Assembly: GCA_950295325.1 (NCBI GenBank)
Contig: OX485808.1
Span: 24,822,527 to 24,886,526, forward strand
Direction of reading: 5' to 3'
DNA: 64,000 nt
DNA from: Polytrichum commune
Lineage: Eukaryota > Streptophyta > Polytrichopsida > Polytrichales > Polytrichaceae
In this document: piece after piece, positions 23,493 to 36,028 of the stretch
Layout of the letters: every line of letters begins with the position of its first letter
Position numbering within the stretch: the first letter of the stretch is position 1
The notes under the pieces: model-generated
The model's input: only the letters and a program-made list of their open reading frames with translations
Databases searched by the model: none
What the model was told of the DNA's origin: nothing
Translations under genes and position numbers: made by a program

Positions 23493-23566
23493 CGCTAGAA
23501 GGAGGGGTCGAACCTCTGACCTTGTGGTTAACAGCCACACGCTCTAGCCAACTGAGCTATTCCAGC
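23493..23566 (-). tRNA. tRNA-Asn(GTT)
   Basis: 74 nt. The reverse strand reads GCTGGAATAGCTCAG... with anticodon loop CTGTTAA (GTT, Asn), T arm GGTTCGACCCC and acceptor partner TTCTAGC plus discriminator G. It differs from the copy at 34986 at only a few bases (D-loop GGCTA vs GGTTA; CAGAGG vs CGGAGG in the T stem). It looks functional apart from a weakened T stem. It follows the decayed tRNA-Gly on the same strand. Confidence 0.93.
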
Positions 23567-23591
23567 ATTCCAAGTACCACTCCAAAGCGAC

Positions 23592-23663
23592 TGAGTTTGC
23601 CGGGAATCGAACCGGGGTTTAGAGTTTGGAAGGCGAACATCCTAGCCATTGGACTACGGACAC
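23592..23663 (-). pseudogene. Decayed tRNA-Gly(TCC)
   Basis: 72 nt, colinear with the intact gene at 34904. The anticodon loop CTTCCAA (TCC) and the T arm GGTTCGATTCC are kept. The acceptor halves GTGTCCG and CAAACTC no longer pair well, and the anticodon stem TTCGC/ACTCT is mismatched. Probably not folded or charged. It lies 25 bp upstream of tRNA-Asn in transcription order. Confidence 0.85.
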
Positions 23664-25968
23664 TTGCGATGTCACACTAAGAATGTGTACATGACACAAA
23701 CCTTGGGTGATGGAAAACCATGCAACCCCAATGACCCCATTGGTTGTGGGCTCAACGCATCCCAATCATCCATCTTGTTAGCGGCTAGATAGGCCACCAG
23801 GGTCGTTCTTGTGGAACCACGAGGGGTTAGGAGTAAGGAACCCATGTGACGACGTTGTTTGAGAACGTGGGTTCATCTTGTGAAAATTATGGTAAAATAT
23901 GTGGGGCTTATGTCATCACTCATTTTGATTGATAATCAATGAGTCTATTATCAATCAATTGGTAGTGCATTGTAATGTACCTCTATATTCAAGCACGTTA
24001 AATTGTTCAGAATTTCACAGTTTTCAATCTAGAGGCCCACCTCCCAACTTGGAGACACATACAAAACACAATACATGTGTTCTCCTTCCCCTAAGCCTTA
24101 TACCTATCTAACCATAGTATTTAAGAGATACTTTTAGTAAACTTAAGTCTTACGATACTCTCAAGTTTCACTATATTGTAGATTGAAGCTTCCTTATTTA
24201 TACACATAGATCATTTCATTGTATGATCCTCTCTCTTCTATATATAGATAATAGTTATCCTACTTCTCTTCCATAAACTTGTTTTCATCCATGCTCCGTA
24301 GCCTTGGACATCCATCCCTATAATTTCCATCATCCTCAATATTCCACTTCCCAATCAGTCCATTAAATGGACCTCTTAGATGAAAACATCATCAATATTT
24401 TGATGAATTGTACACATGGCCAAAGCCTAGAAACGTATACATAATCTCAAATAGTAGTTTAGGTGGCAACAAAATTGTATTTCCAATATTAGAAAGCTGG
24501 AGTTTTTATTCAAATTGATGAGAAAGAAGGCAAGAGATGCTTTCCCATCCCTCATCTCAGGCCAAAGCTGATTCCCTCTCCAATCAAGTGCAAACTTACA
24601 CAAATTTGGCAACCCAGCTACAACCAAGTTAAAACGTAACTCTCAAGTCAAAGCAAGCAAAGCAGTGACAACAAATCGATGTTCTCTCTCTCTCTCTCCT
24701 TATGCCTCTCTTGGTTCTAACACTTGCATGGAACACCAATGCAATTCATTGCGACTTAATATACCACAGGAACCAATGATTGGTGGACACAGATTAGTTC
24801 TTCAATAGTACTCATCATTATGTTGCACAACTTTAGCAATTAGTGGTAAGGAAGTAGGATGGCAATCTGATAGGCAAATCCATGACGCCACTATCAGAAG
24901 CTGTAGTCATGAAGCTGAGCAGACTTCTTAAGGAAAGAATTTACTTGATGTACAGATATTTTGCGTATTGCAAATTTAGAAAAAGGCATTGCAAGTGTCT
25001 CCAGACCTTCAGAAGCTTTCATATGACAAAATTCAAGATAAAAGAGACAACCCAGCCAGCTTGAACACACCGAATAGACTCACAAGCAAAGGACATCCTA
25101 CAAAAATGGAATGTCTCAACATAGGCAGGCTTCTTTGTAAAAACATGAGATAAACTTGACATCCTTCCCCAATGAAACTGCTCCCTTAAGCTAGGGTCCA
25201 TAGAACCTACCTCTACATCTACATCCACACAAAAACCAGAAGCTCAAATGCTGGACACAATTTCGTCACTTTGTATCAATTTAATCATCTGGAACAGCAG
25301 CGGAATGAGGCACTAGATAGTAACACTAAGTACTGAATTCCATTACCTCTGATCTGTTTTCCTTCCTAATTTCGAAGTTATGGTCCCTACAGCTTTTGCT
25401 ACTAGAGTGACCACACTGACAACCTCCTCTCCTCCACTCATCCAGAAACTTCTACTATTTGATGCCCTTTTGGCAGGCAGTGATCATCACTGCCTTCTCT
25501 GTCTCTCTTTCGCTGCATACTTTAAAGGGATGGATGCACCACACCCTGCCCATGAATTATCTTGAAATCTACAGCTACAGTAAATCTGCAGATTAATCAT
25601 CATGAAGTTCAATACCCCTCTTGAGTACTGAATAAAGGTCACCATAAGCCTCACCACAGCTACACTGAAATCTCCCAAGACGTTCTCGGATATTGGAAAC
25701 TGAAGCTTATGGAAAAGAATAAACTCCCAAGTTCTTGCAGGAGTACAAAACCTAAGACATAAGGGTGGAAATATTGGACAAAGCATGCTTGGCAGCTAGA
25801 GAGCAGAGAAAGCAAAATGTAAGCTATCTCCTTATGCCTTGCCAGCTACAAACGTACGTTTTTGCCTTGCTGACCTGCTGATGATACTCGTATTTGCCGT
25901 CCATATTTTTGGATCCAACAAGCAGTGGAAACCTTGTGTACAGTAAAAAGTACAAACCAGTTTCACGT
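23664..25968. other. 3' flank of the PPR gene, no separate gene seen
   Basis: Short frames without motifs on both strands. The region from about 24450 to 25968 is downstream of the PPR stop codon and may hold its 3' untranslated sequence. A (CT)n run lies near 24683-24700. Confidence 0.4.
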
Positions 25969-28900
25969 TCACTTTGCAAAGCCTGCTTGTGTCATCCACA
26001 GAGACCACCTGGCTGCCTCAAACAAATTTCCAGCTTTCTCAAAGGCAGCAACAAGGTTCACATATGTCACTCTATCTGGCATAAACCCTGCATCTTGCAT
26101 CTCCTTGAATGTTTTCATTGCTTTATCTGGATAATCGGCATAGCCATACGTACGAATAAGGGTGTTGTAGGTCCATCTGTCAGGTGCAAAGCCATCCTCC
26201 TGCATAACATGTAACACCTTCCAAATTCAGCAAAAAAGAGTCATGGTAGAATTTCGGAACCCTCAAAACCTTTTTTCTTTTCTTTTCCTGTCAGCTAAGC
26301 AATTCTATCCAGTAAGCACATCAAACTCGCCTCTTTGGCTCATATGTAATGGCACAGGACTAAAGTTATTGATGCTTATCTTCCACTCTTGCAATTTTAA
26401 GGACCATCGCATGACTATCTATAGAGATACCTGCACGTATCTTCTATGGATACAAAGAGATGAATAACATTATTCCACATAACCTGGACTTTAGGAGGTC
26501 TGACCGAAAGAGCATTTCAAGAATCTGGTATTAAAGACTTACTTGTAAAACACGGAACAGATCCTCCATCTCACTCAGCATTCCCTTCCTTCCATACACA
26601 TTGATAAGAATGTTATATGTCGACAGGTCCTTCTTGTAACCTGCCTTGGCCATGCGATCCAGAACATCCTCAAGCTTCTCGAGTTGGCTTGCTTTCCCGT
26701 ACGAGTCCAACATGGAGTTGAAAGCCTCCAAGGAACCCCCAAGACCTGCATTCTGCATTTCCCACAAAGTTTCCTCCATTTTGGCAAAATCTTGTCGCTT
26801 CCCATATGCATTGATCAGCGTGCTAAAACTGATCTTATCTGCTGCTCCTTGCTGTTGGGCTAACTTCAAAGCATTGTGCGCCCTGCAAAACCAGATGCAA
26901 GTAGTAGTAAGCACCATGCAAAGCTTTAAAATGCATTGGGAGGTCTCAAATGGACAGCTGAAGCAACTCAACCACTGGACAACACATGGCTAGCAGGAAG
27001 ATTGAAATAGAGAAGGTAAGTACATGGTGGACCAGAGAGAAAAGTAAGAAACAAGAGAGCAAGAGGTAACACAAAAAGCACCCAATGAGGCTGCAGGTGG
27101 GAGGTGGGCATTATTTGAGACTCTGCCTCATCCTAACTCATAAATGAACCTGTAATTGCACCAAATGCTATCCCAACTGCTAATTTCATCTCCATGGTAT
27201 ATAAACTGGAGACCCTCAACTTGTTCTTCCATCAATTTGAATAGACAGGTAGCCTCCTCATGCATTCCAGAGCGCATAAGAACATAATTACATTATTAGC
27301 TCCTCTATGTAGTTGTTGTCTGGAATTTCTGAGCAAACTCAAAACCACGCCATTAGACATCTAGCAATCACATGTGGAATTCCTATACAGATGGGTTGGA
27401 GAGTCCTGGTAATTACCTGTCAAGCATACCAGCCTTGCCATAAAGATCTATCATGACATTGAACGTGATATTGTTGGGGGCAAATCCCGCTTCATTCATC
27501 TGTTGAAATATTCTATGCATCTCCTCCACAGGCAAGAATTTCCCACAGCAATTTATCACGCAATTGCACATAACCTCATCAAGCTCAACGTCTGAATATA
27601 TCAGCTTCCAGTACACCTCCTCAGCTTGCACCGCGAGGTTGCATTTCTGACTAAGTCTTAGCATAGAGTGGAAGGTGTATGAGTCTGGGAGTAGGCCATC
27701 TTGTTCCTCCATCAATTTGAATACTCTTGTGGCCTCCTCATGCATTCCAGAGCGCATGTAAACATTCATTATTACATTATAAGCTATTATATCTAGTTGT
27801 TGTCTGGAATTTCTTAGCAAACTAAAAAGCTCTTCAGCCTCCTTCACATCACCCTTCAAGCCATATATATTGATCATAGTGCATGAGCTCTCCATGCTGG
27901 GCCTCACCCCTGCAATTTGCATTTCTTTGAACACAAAAACCGCATCATCGTATAGTCCTGCATCTTTGCAGGCACAGATCAAGCTCCTACACATGTATTC
28001 TTTCGGAGCCATATCTGCTTTGCGCATATCTGAAAATACCTGTAGGGCTTCCTGTTGGAGATTGCATTTCAGGTAAATATGCAGCAACGTTCCATAGCTT
28101 CCTACCTCCTGAACCCAACCTGCATCTCGAAGCAACCCTAAAACTTGAGTGACCTTCTTCGTCTGTCCTGCCCTCTCATATGCCTTCACCACAGCATCCA
28201 GTGTTTGCCAGTCAGGCTTACACCCATACTTTTTCATGTCAGCTATGACTCTTACAACACCCACCACATTGCCTGCCTTCCCATACAAGCTGATGAGCGT
28301 ACTGTAATTGGATGGTGTTGGTCGAATATGGAAGCTCTTCATTTCCTCGAAGAAACTCAATGCATCCTTGAGCTTGCCTGCACGTCCACATGCTCCAATC
28401 ATACAGCTATATGTCACCTCATCCGGTTGGAGTCCCGCATCCTTGAGCTTTTGAAAAAGGCCAACTGCTTTGTCATAAAGACCAGCTTTTCCATACGCAG
28501 TGATCATGGAATTGTATCCCACGATTCCCAGATGCATCCCTGACTGCTCCACTGCTTCCATGACCTCCTCTGCCTCCTTAATCTTCCCTTGCTGTCCATA
28601 TGCATTCAGTTGCTTAAGCTGATTGTCTCTATCTGGCACCACATTATTTCTCTTCATGTCCTCCATGACTTTCTCTGATTTCTCAAACAACCCACCCCGG
28701 GTGTAGATTGTGATCATCGAAGAGTAAGTCATACACGAATGCTTCCCACTTGCCACCATATGTGAGTACACATACTCGGCCTCATCCACCATACCAAACC
28801 TTTGATACACCATCATGATGGAGCTATAAGTTCCTTCACTTGGAGGAATTCCCCTAATCACCATCTCCCGAAAGTACTTCGTTGCACGCTCAACATTCCT

Positions 28901-29965
28901 CGCCTTACTCGCACCTTGAACTAAAGTATTGAATGTATAGCTGTCCGGCTCGCATTCATCTGCACTCATGATACCCAAAAGCTCATCAATCCTCGACCAC
29001 TCTTGCCTCCCTGCCAAAATCCTGTAGGCAACATTATACGCAAATATATTCCCCGTAGTCTTCCCCTGCTTCAGCATCCAATTGAAAAAATCCAAAGCCC
29101 TATCCTGGTTCTTGAGACATTTCAAAATCCCACTAAACCTCGGGCTCACATTCAGCCCCGGCTGCCCCATGATACTCTCAATCGAAACCGCCGACTCATC
29201 TATACTTTTCGCCACCTGAATTACCCTCTCTCTCATCTCCTTGGACTCATTAGAATACGAATTCTTCCTGGACCGCCACACTCGTTTCTTCGGATGACTC
29301 GCCCCGCCGGAGGGCCCAATTGACTCGTTATTCCCTTTCAAATTCTCCAGCGAAGACAGAATTTTCCTCGGGACGCCTTCCTCCCCTTCCAACCCATTCT
29401 GCTTCCCTTTTAATGCATTCAATGTCCTAAGGTACCCCATCATGGGTGCATCATTTGACACATGACCAGCTGCCTCTTCAGACAATGCTTGCCTCGGTGA
29501 ACTGCTACTAAACCCTAGCCCTCCATTCTGCTTCGAGCAGAGCTCCTGGGCCATCTCCTCCAACAAATTCTCAGACACTACCCCCTCCGCCTCCCTTAAT
29601 TGCACAGCCATGGATGTTTGGGCCATGGATGCTCGGCTCCCATACTTCCATGTACATCGACTCCCACCCTTCCTACCATCCCTCACACCATCCCTCATTC
29701 CTCTCACACTCCTCGCGTTTCTTGCAACGCAGCTGTGGCTCGTGGACGGGAGAAACTCGTGGCTTGCCATTCGGGAGGGGCATGGCAGGCTGTACAAGGT
29801 CTCTTTGAAGACGTAGCGCCGGTGGTGCAACTCCCCGACCAGCATCCCTCCTCCGCCCGTCGTCGCCATCTTCCCTTCCCAATCCTTATCCCTTCCCCCT
29901 CCCTCCCTCCCTCCCACCCAACACTTGGACTTCCCTACCAAACCGCCATGAATTGCAGCAGCCAC
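25969..29965 (-). CDS. BFA2: Chloroplast PPR protein, BFA2 (At4g30825) type
   Basis: Three exons on the minus strand, 29965-27417, 26882-26543 and 26199-25969, with donors GTAATT and GTAAGT and acceptors TGCAG. They total 3,120 nt, 1,039 residues, with a TGA stop and no internal stop. After a basic, Ser-rich N-terminus of about 290 residues (plausible plastid transit peptide, several in-frame ATGs), P-type 35-residue PPR units run to the end (for example YNSMITAYGKAGLYDKAVGL). Segments near the C-terminus (CNCVINCCGK.LPVEE, PNNITFNVMIDLYGKAG, YNILINVYGRKG and a final WSLWM.QAG) match what I recall of Arabidopsis BFA2, which is needed for plastid atpH/atpF transcripts of ATP synthase. P-type PPR arrays bind and shield specific RNA. 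Exon 1 holds most repeats and exons 2-3 the last four or five. The ortholog call rests on memory; PPR identity is certain. Confidence 0.85.
27205..27345 (-). repeat. Decayed copy of a PPR-exon segment inside intron 1
   Basis: Within the first intron, about 27205-27345 resembles exon sequence at about 27695-27835. Shared words are CCATCAATTTGAATA, CCTCCTCATGCATTCCAGAG, GTTGTTGTCTGGAATTTCT and AGCAAACT. It corresponds to about one PPR unit and its frame is broken. It indicates an internal duplication of 100-140 bp that was left as intron. Confidence 0.85.
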
Positions 29966-30156
29966 CCCCGGAGGCTACCGACGGGCCATGAAGCTCCAGC
30001 CCTCCTTGTCTAAGTGGACAGGATTGGACTGGAAGCGCGGGTGCTGGGTGCGAGCATGGGAGCAGAGGAAAGCAAGAGACGATGAGGAAGGAGAGGCAGG
30101 GAGAGCAGGAACAGCAAAGGTGAACAAAGGAAGAGGCTGCCCAGCAACACTCGAGA

Positions 30157-30158
<2 letters not shown>

Positions 30159-30187
<29 letters not shown>
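30159..30187. promoter_or_regulatory. (GA/CT)n tract in the PPR gene 5' leader
   Basis: On the sense (minus) strand this is a CT repeat about 200 bp upstream of the first ATG. Pyrimidine-rich CT tracts are frequent in plant promoters and 5' leaders. No TATA box could be fixed with confidence. Confidence 0.4.
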
Positions 30188-30190
<3 letters not shown>

Positions 30191-30268
30191 TCTGCCACAG
30201 GTTTTCACTTGACTCATCTCAGGGGTTTCTTTCCCCACTGGGACAAACTCCTCAAGATAAAACCCACC

Positions 30269-30650
30269 ACACTAATTATGGTATCACCACTTCCAATGGT
30301 CTTGCTCCTCCCCAATGCTGATTGTGAACCGCAGTACAGGGTCCCCAACACTAAATGTTAAGCCAACATTATTTGTCAGTCTTTCCCAAAAAAAAAAAAA
30401 AATTATGGGGGGGGGGGGGGTATATATTTACAGTGTTGCAATTACTGTCACTTACCAAGTGATTTTTCATCCAAACCTCAATCATCCATGACAATATTTC
30501 ATCACAAGTCGCTGACAAGAGAAGGTAGGGGTTTTGGGCCAATGGATGAACTCATCCATCACCCATGACAGTAATCGTTCAAGTATTCATAAGGAGTGTC
30601 ATCTGAAACGTTACCATAGTGACATTATATACCATATGACACTAAGTATC
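30269..30650. mobile_element. MITE-like repeat, copy 2
   Basis: Same family and orientation as 22919-23272. Starts CACTAATTATGGTATCACC and ends near GACACTAAGTATC. Internally it has poly-A and poly-G runs at 30388-30421. It lies just upstream of the PPR gene. Confidence 0.7.
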
Positions 30651-32587
30651 TTCTTCTTCTTGTTCTCATTATTATTGTTATTATTCACCCATTTCCCATA
30701 ACATTTTTCATGTATCCCCTATTTTCACCAATATTCATGTATTCCTTATTCAACTGCTATATATCAACCGTTTCGTTTCTAATAATATTCTTTAGTCAAT
30801 GATATTGCTTCATCCAAGTTTATTAAACTCAAACTCCTTAGACAAGCACCTGTAAGGTATAATTCTAGCACCCTTGCATGACATATTCCCAGTCCCACTC
30901 AATTGAATAATGTTATGGTCTCTTGTTATTCGCTCTCAAGTTTTACTTTGTTGGAATCCCCCCCCCCCCCCATGCAAATTCTTACTCCCGTGACATGTAT
31001 GACAATCATGGTGTTACTCAGTTGTAGGCCATTACACCATGGGGCTGGGAAATTTTCGGGCATAATGTCATACAAAAGAAAACTCGGTCTCCCTTACAAA
31101 ATGAATAGTAGTTTAGCCTAAGTATAATTTTGTTCACTTTAACCTTGCAAACCGACGGGTAGTTAATCTCGGGCTTGGCTTTGCCTATAGTCTAGATTGG
31201 AATTTATCAAATGTCAAGTGAACGGTATTGTGCCAGAGTGTTGTCCACATGCGTCAATGGCCACATGGCAACCAAAATCTACCAAGTAGGTGAAGCTCAA
31301 ATATCAAATAAAGTGGCTGGAAATAAAGTCCCCAATATTGAGTTGGTCTAACACCCGCTCACTAGCATGCTGTTAGTACATATACATTTGTTTTTTTCTC
31401 TATACACTTCTCTATAAACTTCTCGTATATAGGGGGTTTAATTTCATAACGACCCACGCACGTCATTTAGGTTTCCAATGAAGCGTCCGGCCCTTGGACC
31501 ACTGCCAGTTGTAGAAGGCATATGCATACTCATATTTGACTAAGAATATTTGAATCAGTGCTTAGAAACATCTGGGACCAATACGCCTCGATATGCATGG
31601 CCCACTAAACAAAGGATATCAATTGAATAATGTTATGGCTTCATGTTCACAACCATTTCTCGCATTCCTATAAATATGATCTCCCTAAATGACCAAGCCT
31701 TGTGTTTTTCTTTGTTAGAATTCTTTACTATATGGAGAAAGTGATAAGGTGTTGGAGGCCACGATTTTTTGAACGGAACAACCAATGTTTATGTGGCTTA
31801 CTTATATACGCAATCGAACCAAAGTTCAAGTAATTTCAATCCTTACTAAAATTATGACTAAACTATGAAAACAAATGTCTCCAAAAGCGATTTGGTGATG
31901 ATCAATTACAATATTGTGGGATCCAACTATACGGATAGCATAGGCTAAAACCTATCCTCTATAACTCTCTTTCAATGAAAGCCAACTCCAAATCGGGTCT
32001 TGAAATCACACTTTGTAATGCAATTTTTGATATGAGGTCACCACCCCAAGCCTTTAGGGGTTAGCTTCGAAAAGTATGATTAAACATCCTTGAAGGATAG
32101 GTAGCTTTCAGCAACGTATTTAGCCTTGAAGTTTTTTAAAGATTGTTGTGAAGATAGTTTACATACATAGAGTTGTGGTCAAATTTGTCAACATCGTTGG
32201 TACATAAAGTATCACACCATTATGAGAATTGTGTTAAGTCAATAGATGAAAAGTAAGTGAATGTAGTGGGATGGAAAAATGACAGACATCCATTGCCATT
32301 CCTACGTTTTTCTCCCTTTCATCATTGACTTACATAACTCATAATATGTATTTCTTTGTGGTCTATCCAAATTTGTGTTCCTAGTCAAAATAACATCCAA
32401 ATCTTAATATGATATTCAGGTACCTTCAAACTACTGACTTACAAGGGTTTCCAATTCTAACCGGTTACATGATGATATCTTTCGGTTTGAGGTGTATTCT
32501 AATAGATTTCTCTAGAACAATTTGCCTAAAGTCTCGACCTTGAACCAACTATTTTTCAAGCACAACCGACCCATTTTTTAAGTAACC

Positions 32588-32811
32588 ACACTAAATATGA
32601 TACTTAGTGTCACTTATTATGTGGAAGTACGCAATGCTATATCAATTTACTGTATATCTCATATTTTACCAACAAATGTCAAATTGGTTGTTTGGACAAT
32701 ACAAAACAATAACAAGTTTATTTCGTAAAAAAATTACATCAAAAGTAACAAAAAGAGATAGTATTCTGTAACACTAAATAGTAAGTGATACTAAATACCA
32801 TATTTAGTGTA
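32588..32811. mobile_element. Short MITE-like repeat with the same ends as the main family
   Basis: Left end CACTAAATATGATACTTAGTG and right end ACTAAATACCATATTTAGTG resemble the termini of the 22919/30269/35135 family. The roughly 180-bp interior is different. It could be a related non-autonomous element mobilised by the same enzyme. Confidence 0.5.
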
Positions 32812-33789
32812 ATAGTTGGATCTCCCACTTCGTAGAATGGGTCCATGTGATAGGTTATTTTACATACATTTTATAAAAAATTGGTCGCTTTGACATACAT
32901 TATACATGTCCCAAATTACATGTATAAAACAGGTCATGTCAAAGGTTCTGTACTTTCTTGTTACGTATGCACAAATGGCATAGGGTGACCTAAAATATTT
33001 TACTCTCTTAACTAAGGCCCCAACCGCATTACCGGCTAAGGAAAATCAATCCTCATGAGTGCCAAGGATATATAAGTGTTAGATTAACTATTGCTAACTT
33101 TGATTTATACGGCCACATTGCCAATTGCCAACTTAACTAGTCCTCAATTTTATTTTTTTGACATTGGTTGTTCAAAACCCCTCCATCCTTAGTTGGGGCA
33201 CATACCTAGTTAAGTTTGCAAATTTTTGACCTACTTCAAAATACTAAGTTTGGCCACATAACAAGCCTAGTTATTAAGTTTACCTCCTCCACCCACGGAC
33301 TATTAGGGAGAGAGCTAGAAGATGGCTTCAGTTATGTTCACCTTTAGCTAGTGCACTTGTGCTAGCTCTAACTAAGCCTAGTGTAGATGCAAAACTTTGA
33401 GCTAACTTGACATGAATTAACCATTCTTAGACTGATGGTGCAACAAGGATGTGACGTGACACCATATACTTGAAGTGCTCAAAGTTGAATGTTAGTGAAT
33501 CCAACGATTCATATGGTAAATGTTAGCAAGGAAATGTGATGCTAAATGTGGATTTCATGTTAGGCACATCTTTGGGGAACCTAATTGTGCATTACGTGGC
33601 CAAAATTTCCACTCGCAATTCTTGAGGGTTTCCTTGAAACCATGAATTGCACAAAATAATTGGAGCAAAATGACCTTCACGGGGAGGAAACTTTACCGCC
33701 ATGAACCGCCCTTGCAACCGGGCAATGATTCCGACTAAGGTGTGTGTGGGTGTAATTCGGCTATTTTTCTTTATCGGAAACCTGCATTT

Positions 33790-33960
33790 GATTGGTGTGT
33801 TGTTAGGTAAGGATGAAAGAACAAAACACCACAAAGACGTGTGTTAAAGAGATTGGGACTACATCTTCAAATTTCATTGACCATTCTCAATAGTGACCAC
33901 AATTGGGAGGAGCTATGTATTCAAGTAAGGCATCATCAATCATGCATTTATGATGACCAT
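33790..33960. repeat. Dispersed repeat, copy 2
   Basis: Partner of 1540-1720 in direct orientation (shared AAACACCACAA, GAGATTGG, TTGGGAGGA.CTATG). The ends are not resolved. Confidence 0.5.
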
Positions 33961-34903
33961 AACTCAATCAGGATAGTCCGATTTTTGATCTGGTCTTTGT
34001 TGATATTCCATCATAAAGTTGTTAATGCAACATGAATATGAAGATGATCAACAAGAGATGGAGAAGAAGAAAAACTACACAAACAGCGCCCACATACATC
34101 AAACTATGCAGTTTTGTGGCAGACTCGGTTGTGGGTGGTGGGAGACCGGTTGAAATTTCTTGCTTGAGAGCAGTGCACCATAAATCGACAATGTTGCGCA
34201 TGTGAAGCCTCTCACGTACAAGGAGGATTTTGGAGTGTTTCCACAACTCCTCTGAGTCAGAATCACAAATTCAAGGCACATCGACGAATTCGCTGTTCCT
34301 AACTACTCTCTAGAGGCAACGCATACTAGGTTCAGGTGTCGATCAATACTTGACATATCAAGAATGCTTACGTTTTTTCACATAACTTTTCACAGAGAAG
34401 AAACGAGCGATGTCGATGCTTGCTTCAAAAGGACTCTGTATAGATCCCCTTTGCGGTTGTCTTGCGAGATAAAAGCGAACCGTTTCGGGTTTGCTCGATC
34501 ACCCAAGAAGAGAAACACGAACTTGAACCACAGTTTGTAATCCGAGTTCCAAATATTCATAAAAGACTGCGACTTCTAGGACCATACACTCAAATCCCAA
34601 CACTGCTTCAGAAAACAACGTGCCAACTACACCTAGATCCAAACGTATGTCCATCCTCCAAAACTCTGGATGATCTAGACGTAAGTTGGATAATTTCAGA
34701 CTTCAAGATGTCTTGAGGGAAGAACTGATCTAGAGTTACCGCCAGACCTTGTTGTGCGGTAGGAAAGCACAAAGAAAAGGAGGGAATATTGATTTCATTT
34801 TGGAAGGAAACTGAACATTAGATTGCAACTAACTTCACCTGCTACCTGATCAAAATGAAGAAATAAAATCTTGATTAATGCCTTCTTGGTGCAACATCGA
34901 AAA

Positions 34904-34975
34904 GCGTCCGTAGTCCAACGGTTAGGATAATTGCCTTCCAAGCAATAGACCCGGGTTCGACTCCCGGCGGACGCA
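34904..34975 (+). tRNA. tRNA-Gly(TCC)
   Basis: 72 nt, perfect seven-pair acceptor stem GCGTCCG/CGGACGC with discriminator A. Anticodon loop CTTCCAA (TCC), T arm GGGTTCGACTCCC. Internal A and B boxes fit a Pol III promoter. It lies 10 bp before tRNA-Asn, so the pair may be co-transcribed. Confidence 0.96.
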
Positions 34976-34985
34976 GGTGCCAGAT

Positions 34986-35002
34986 GCTGGAATAGCTCAG
35001 TT

Positions 35003-35035
<33 letters not shown>

Positions 35036-35059
35036 GAGGTTCGACCCCTCCTTCTAGCG
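34986..35059 (+). tRNA. tRNA-Asn(GTT)
   Basis: 74 nt. Starts GCTGGAATAGCTCAGTTGG; anticodon loop CTGTTAA; T arm GGAGGTTCGACCCCTCC; ends TTCTAGC plus G. A run of T residues follows at about 35062-35071 as a likely Pol III terminator. Same order as the minus-strand pair at 23.5 kb. Confidence 0.96.
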
Positions 35060-35301
35060 GTGATTTCTTTTGTTGACGTCATAGGAGTGACGAAATCTTT
35101 GCAAAAAGTCTAGCAAGCCTATAGAACATAACTACACTAAATATGATGTTTAGTGTCATTTGGTAGTTTATGTCATTATGGTAACTTTTTGGATGACTCT
35201 TCTTATGAATAAGTGAACAAATATTGTCATGGATGGTGGATGAGTTCATCCATTGGCCAAAACCCTACCTTCCCTTGTCAGCAACTTGTTATGAAATATT
35301 G

Positions 35302-36028
35302 CAGACCTTGGAGAACTAACCAATTAAATCAACTAGTAGTTAACTAGTTGCTCTTCGTAACTACAGTTCACGATTTGACCGGTCAAAAAATCCAGTTAAC
35401 TATAGTTGTTTTGAATTCAAACTACCAAAAAATCTAGTTAACTATAGTTATATCTAGTTAACTGACATTAAGTGCAGCCTGAAAGTATGGTAGGATGACG
35501 AGGAATGAGGGGCTAAAGGCTAATGGTTTTCAAAATAATTATTATATCTTGAAGCTTCTCCTCCTCTTGGTCTGAAGCTTCTCCTCCTTTTGGTCTGGAG
35601 CCTCTTGAGAGCACACAAGCATTTACTTTGTTATGACGTATCTGAGGTAGTCAAGCTTGACTCGCAATGGGAGAATTTTATTCCTAAGCGACCAGTTATG
35701 TCGGAATACGACACCAACGATGAAGATAAGGACAACATTGAGGCAGATGAAGAATATGAGGCTTGATGTTTATATTTCATGACTACAATTGACTAAAGTT
35801 TTTATTGAAGTCTTTTTAGTTAACTATAGTTAGATACATAGTTATAGTTGTTAAAAAAAATTCTAGTTAACTATAGTTGTTCTTGAATTTGGTCTTGATT
35901 TTTTCTAGTTAACTTTAGTTGTTTTTCAAATGGGTTTAAATTTTTTTTAGTTAACTATAGTTGTTCCCTAAAATGCCTTGAAAAAAATCTAGTTAACTTT
36001 AGTTATTTTGCCAGTTGTCCAAGGTCTG
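35302..36028. mobile_element. Non-autonomous hAT-like element, 727 bp
   Basis: Terminal inverted repeats CAGACCTTGGAGAACT and (reversed) CAGACCTTGGACAACT. The 8-bp target duplication AAATATTG stands at 35294-35301 and again at 36029-36036. Eight-bp duplication and CAG-starting ends fit the hAT superfamily. The interior carries many AGTTAACTATAGTT words, typical subterminal repeats, and no transposase. Confidence 0.88.

Larger units (their letters stand above)
30651..34903. other. AT-rich intergenic region, no gene seen
   Basis: No frame with motif or exon-like codon use. It contains a poly-C run at about 30960, the small repeat at 32588-32811 and the dispersed repeat at 33790-33960. Confidence 0.45.

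Noticed and set aside
29600-30013. Plus-strand frame opposite the PPR N-terminus
   Set aside because: Shadow of the GC-rich first exon; no motif, no splice context.
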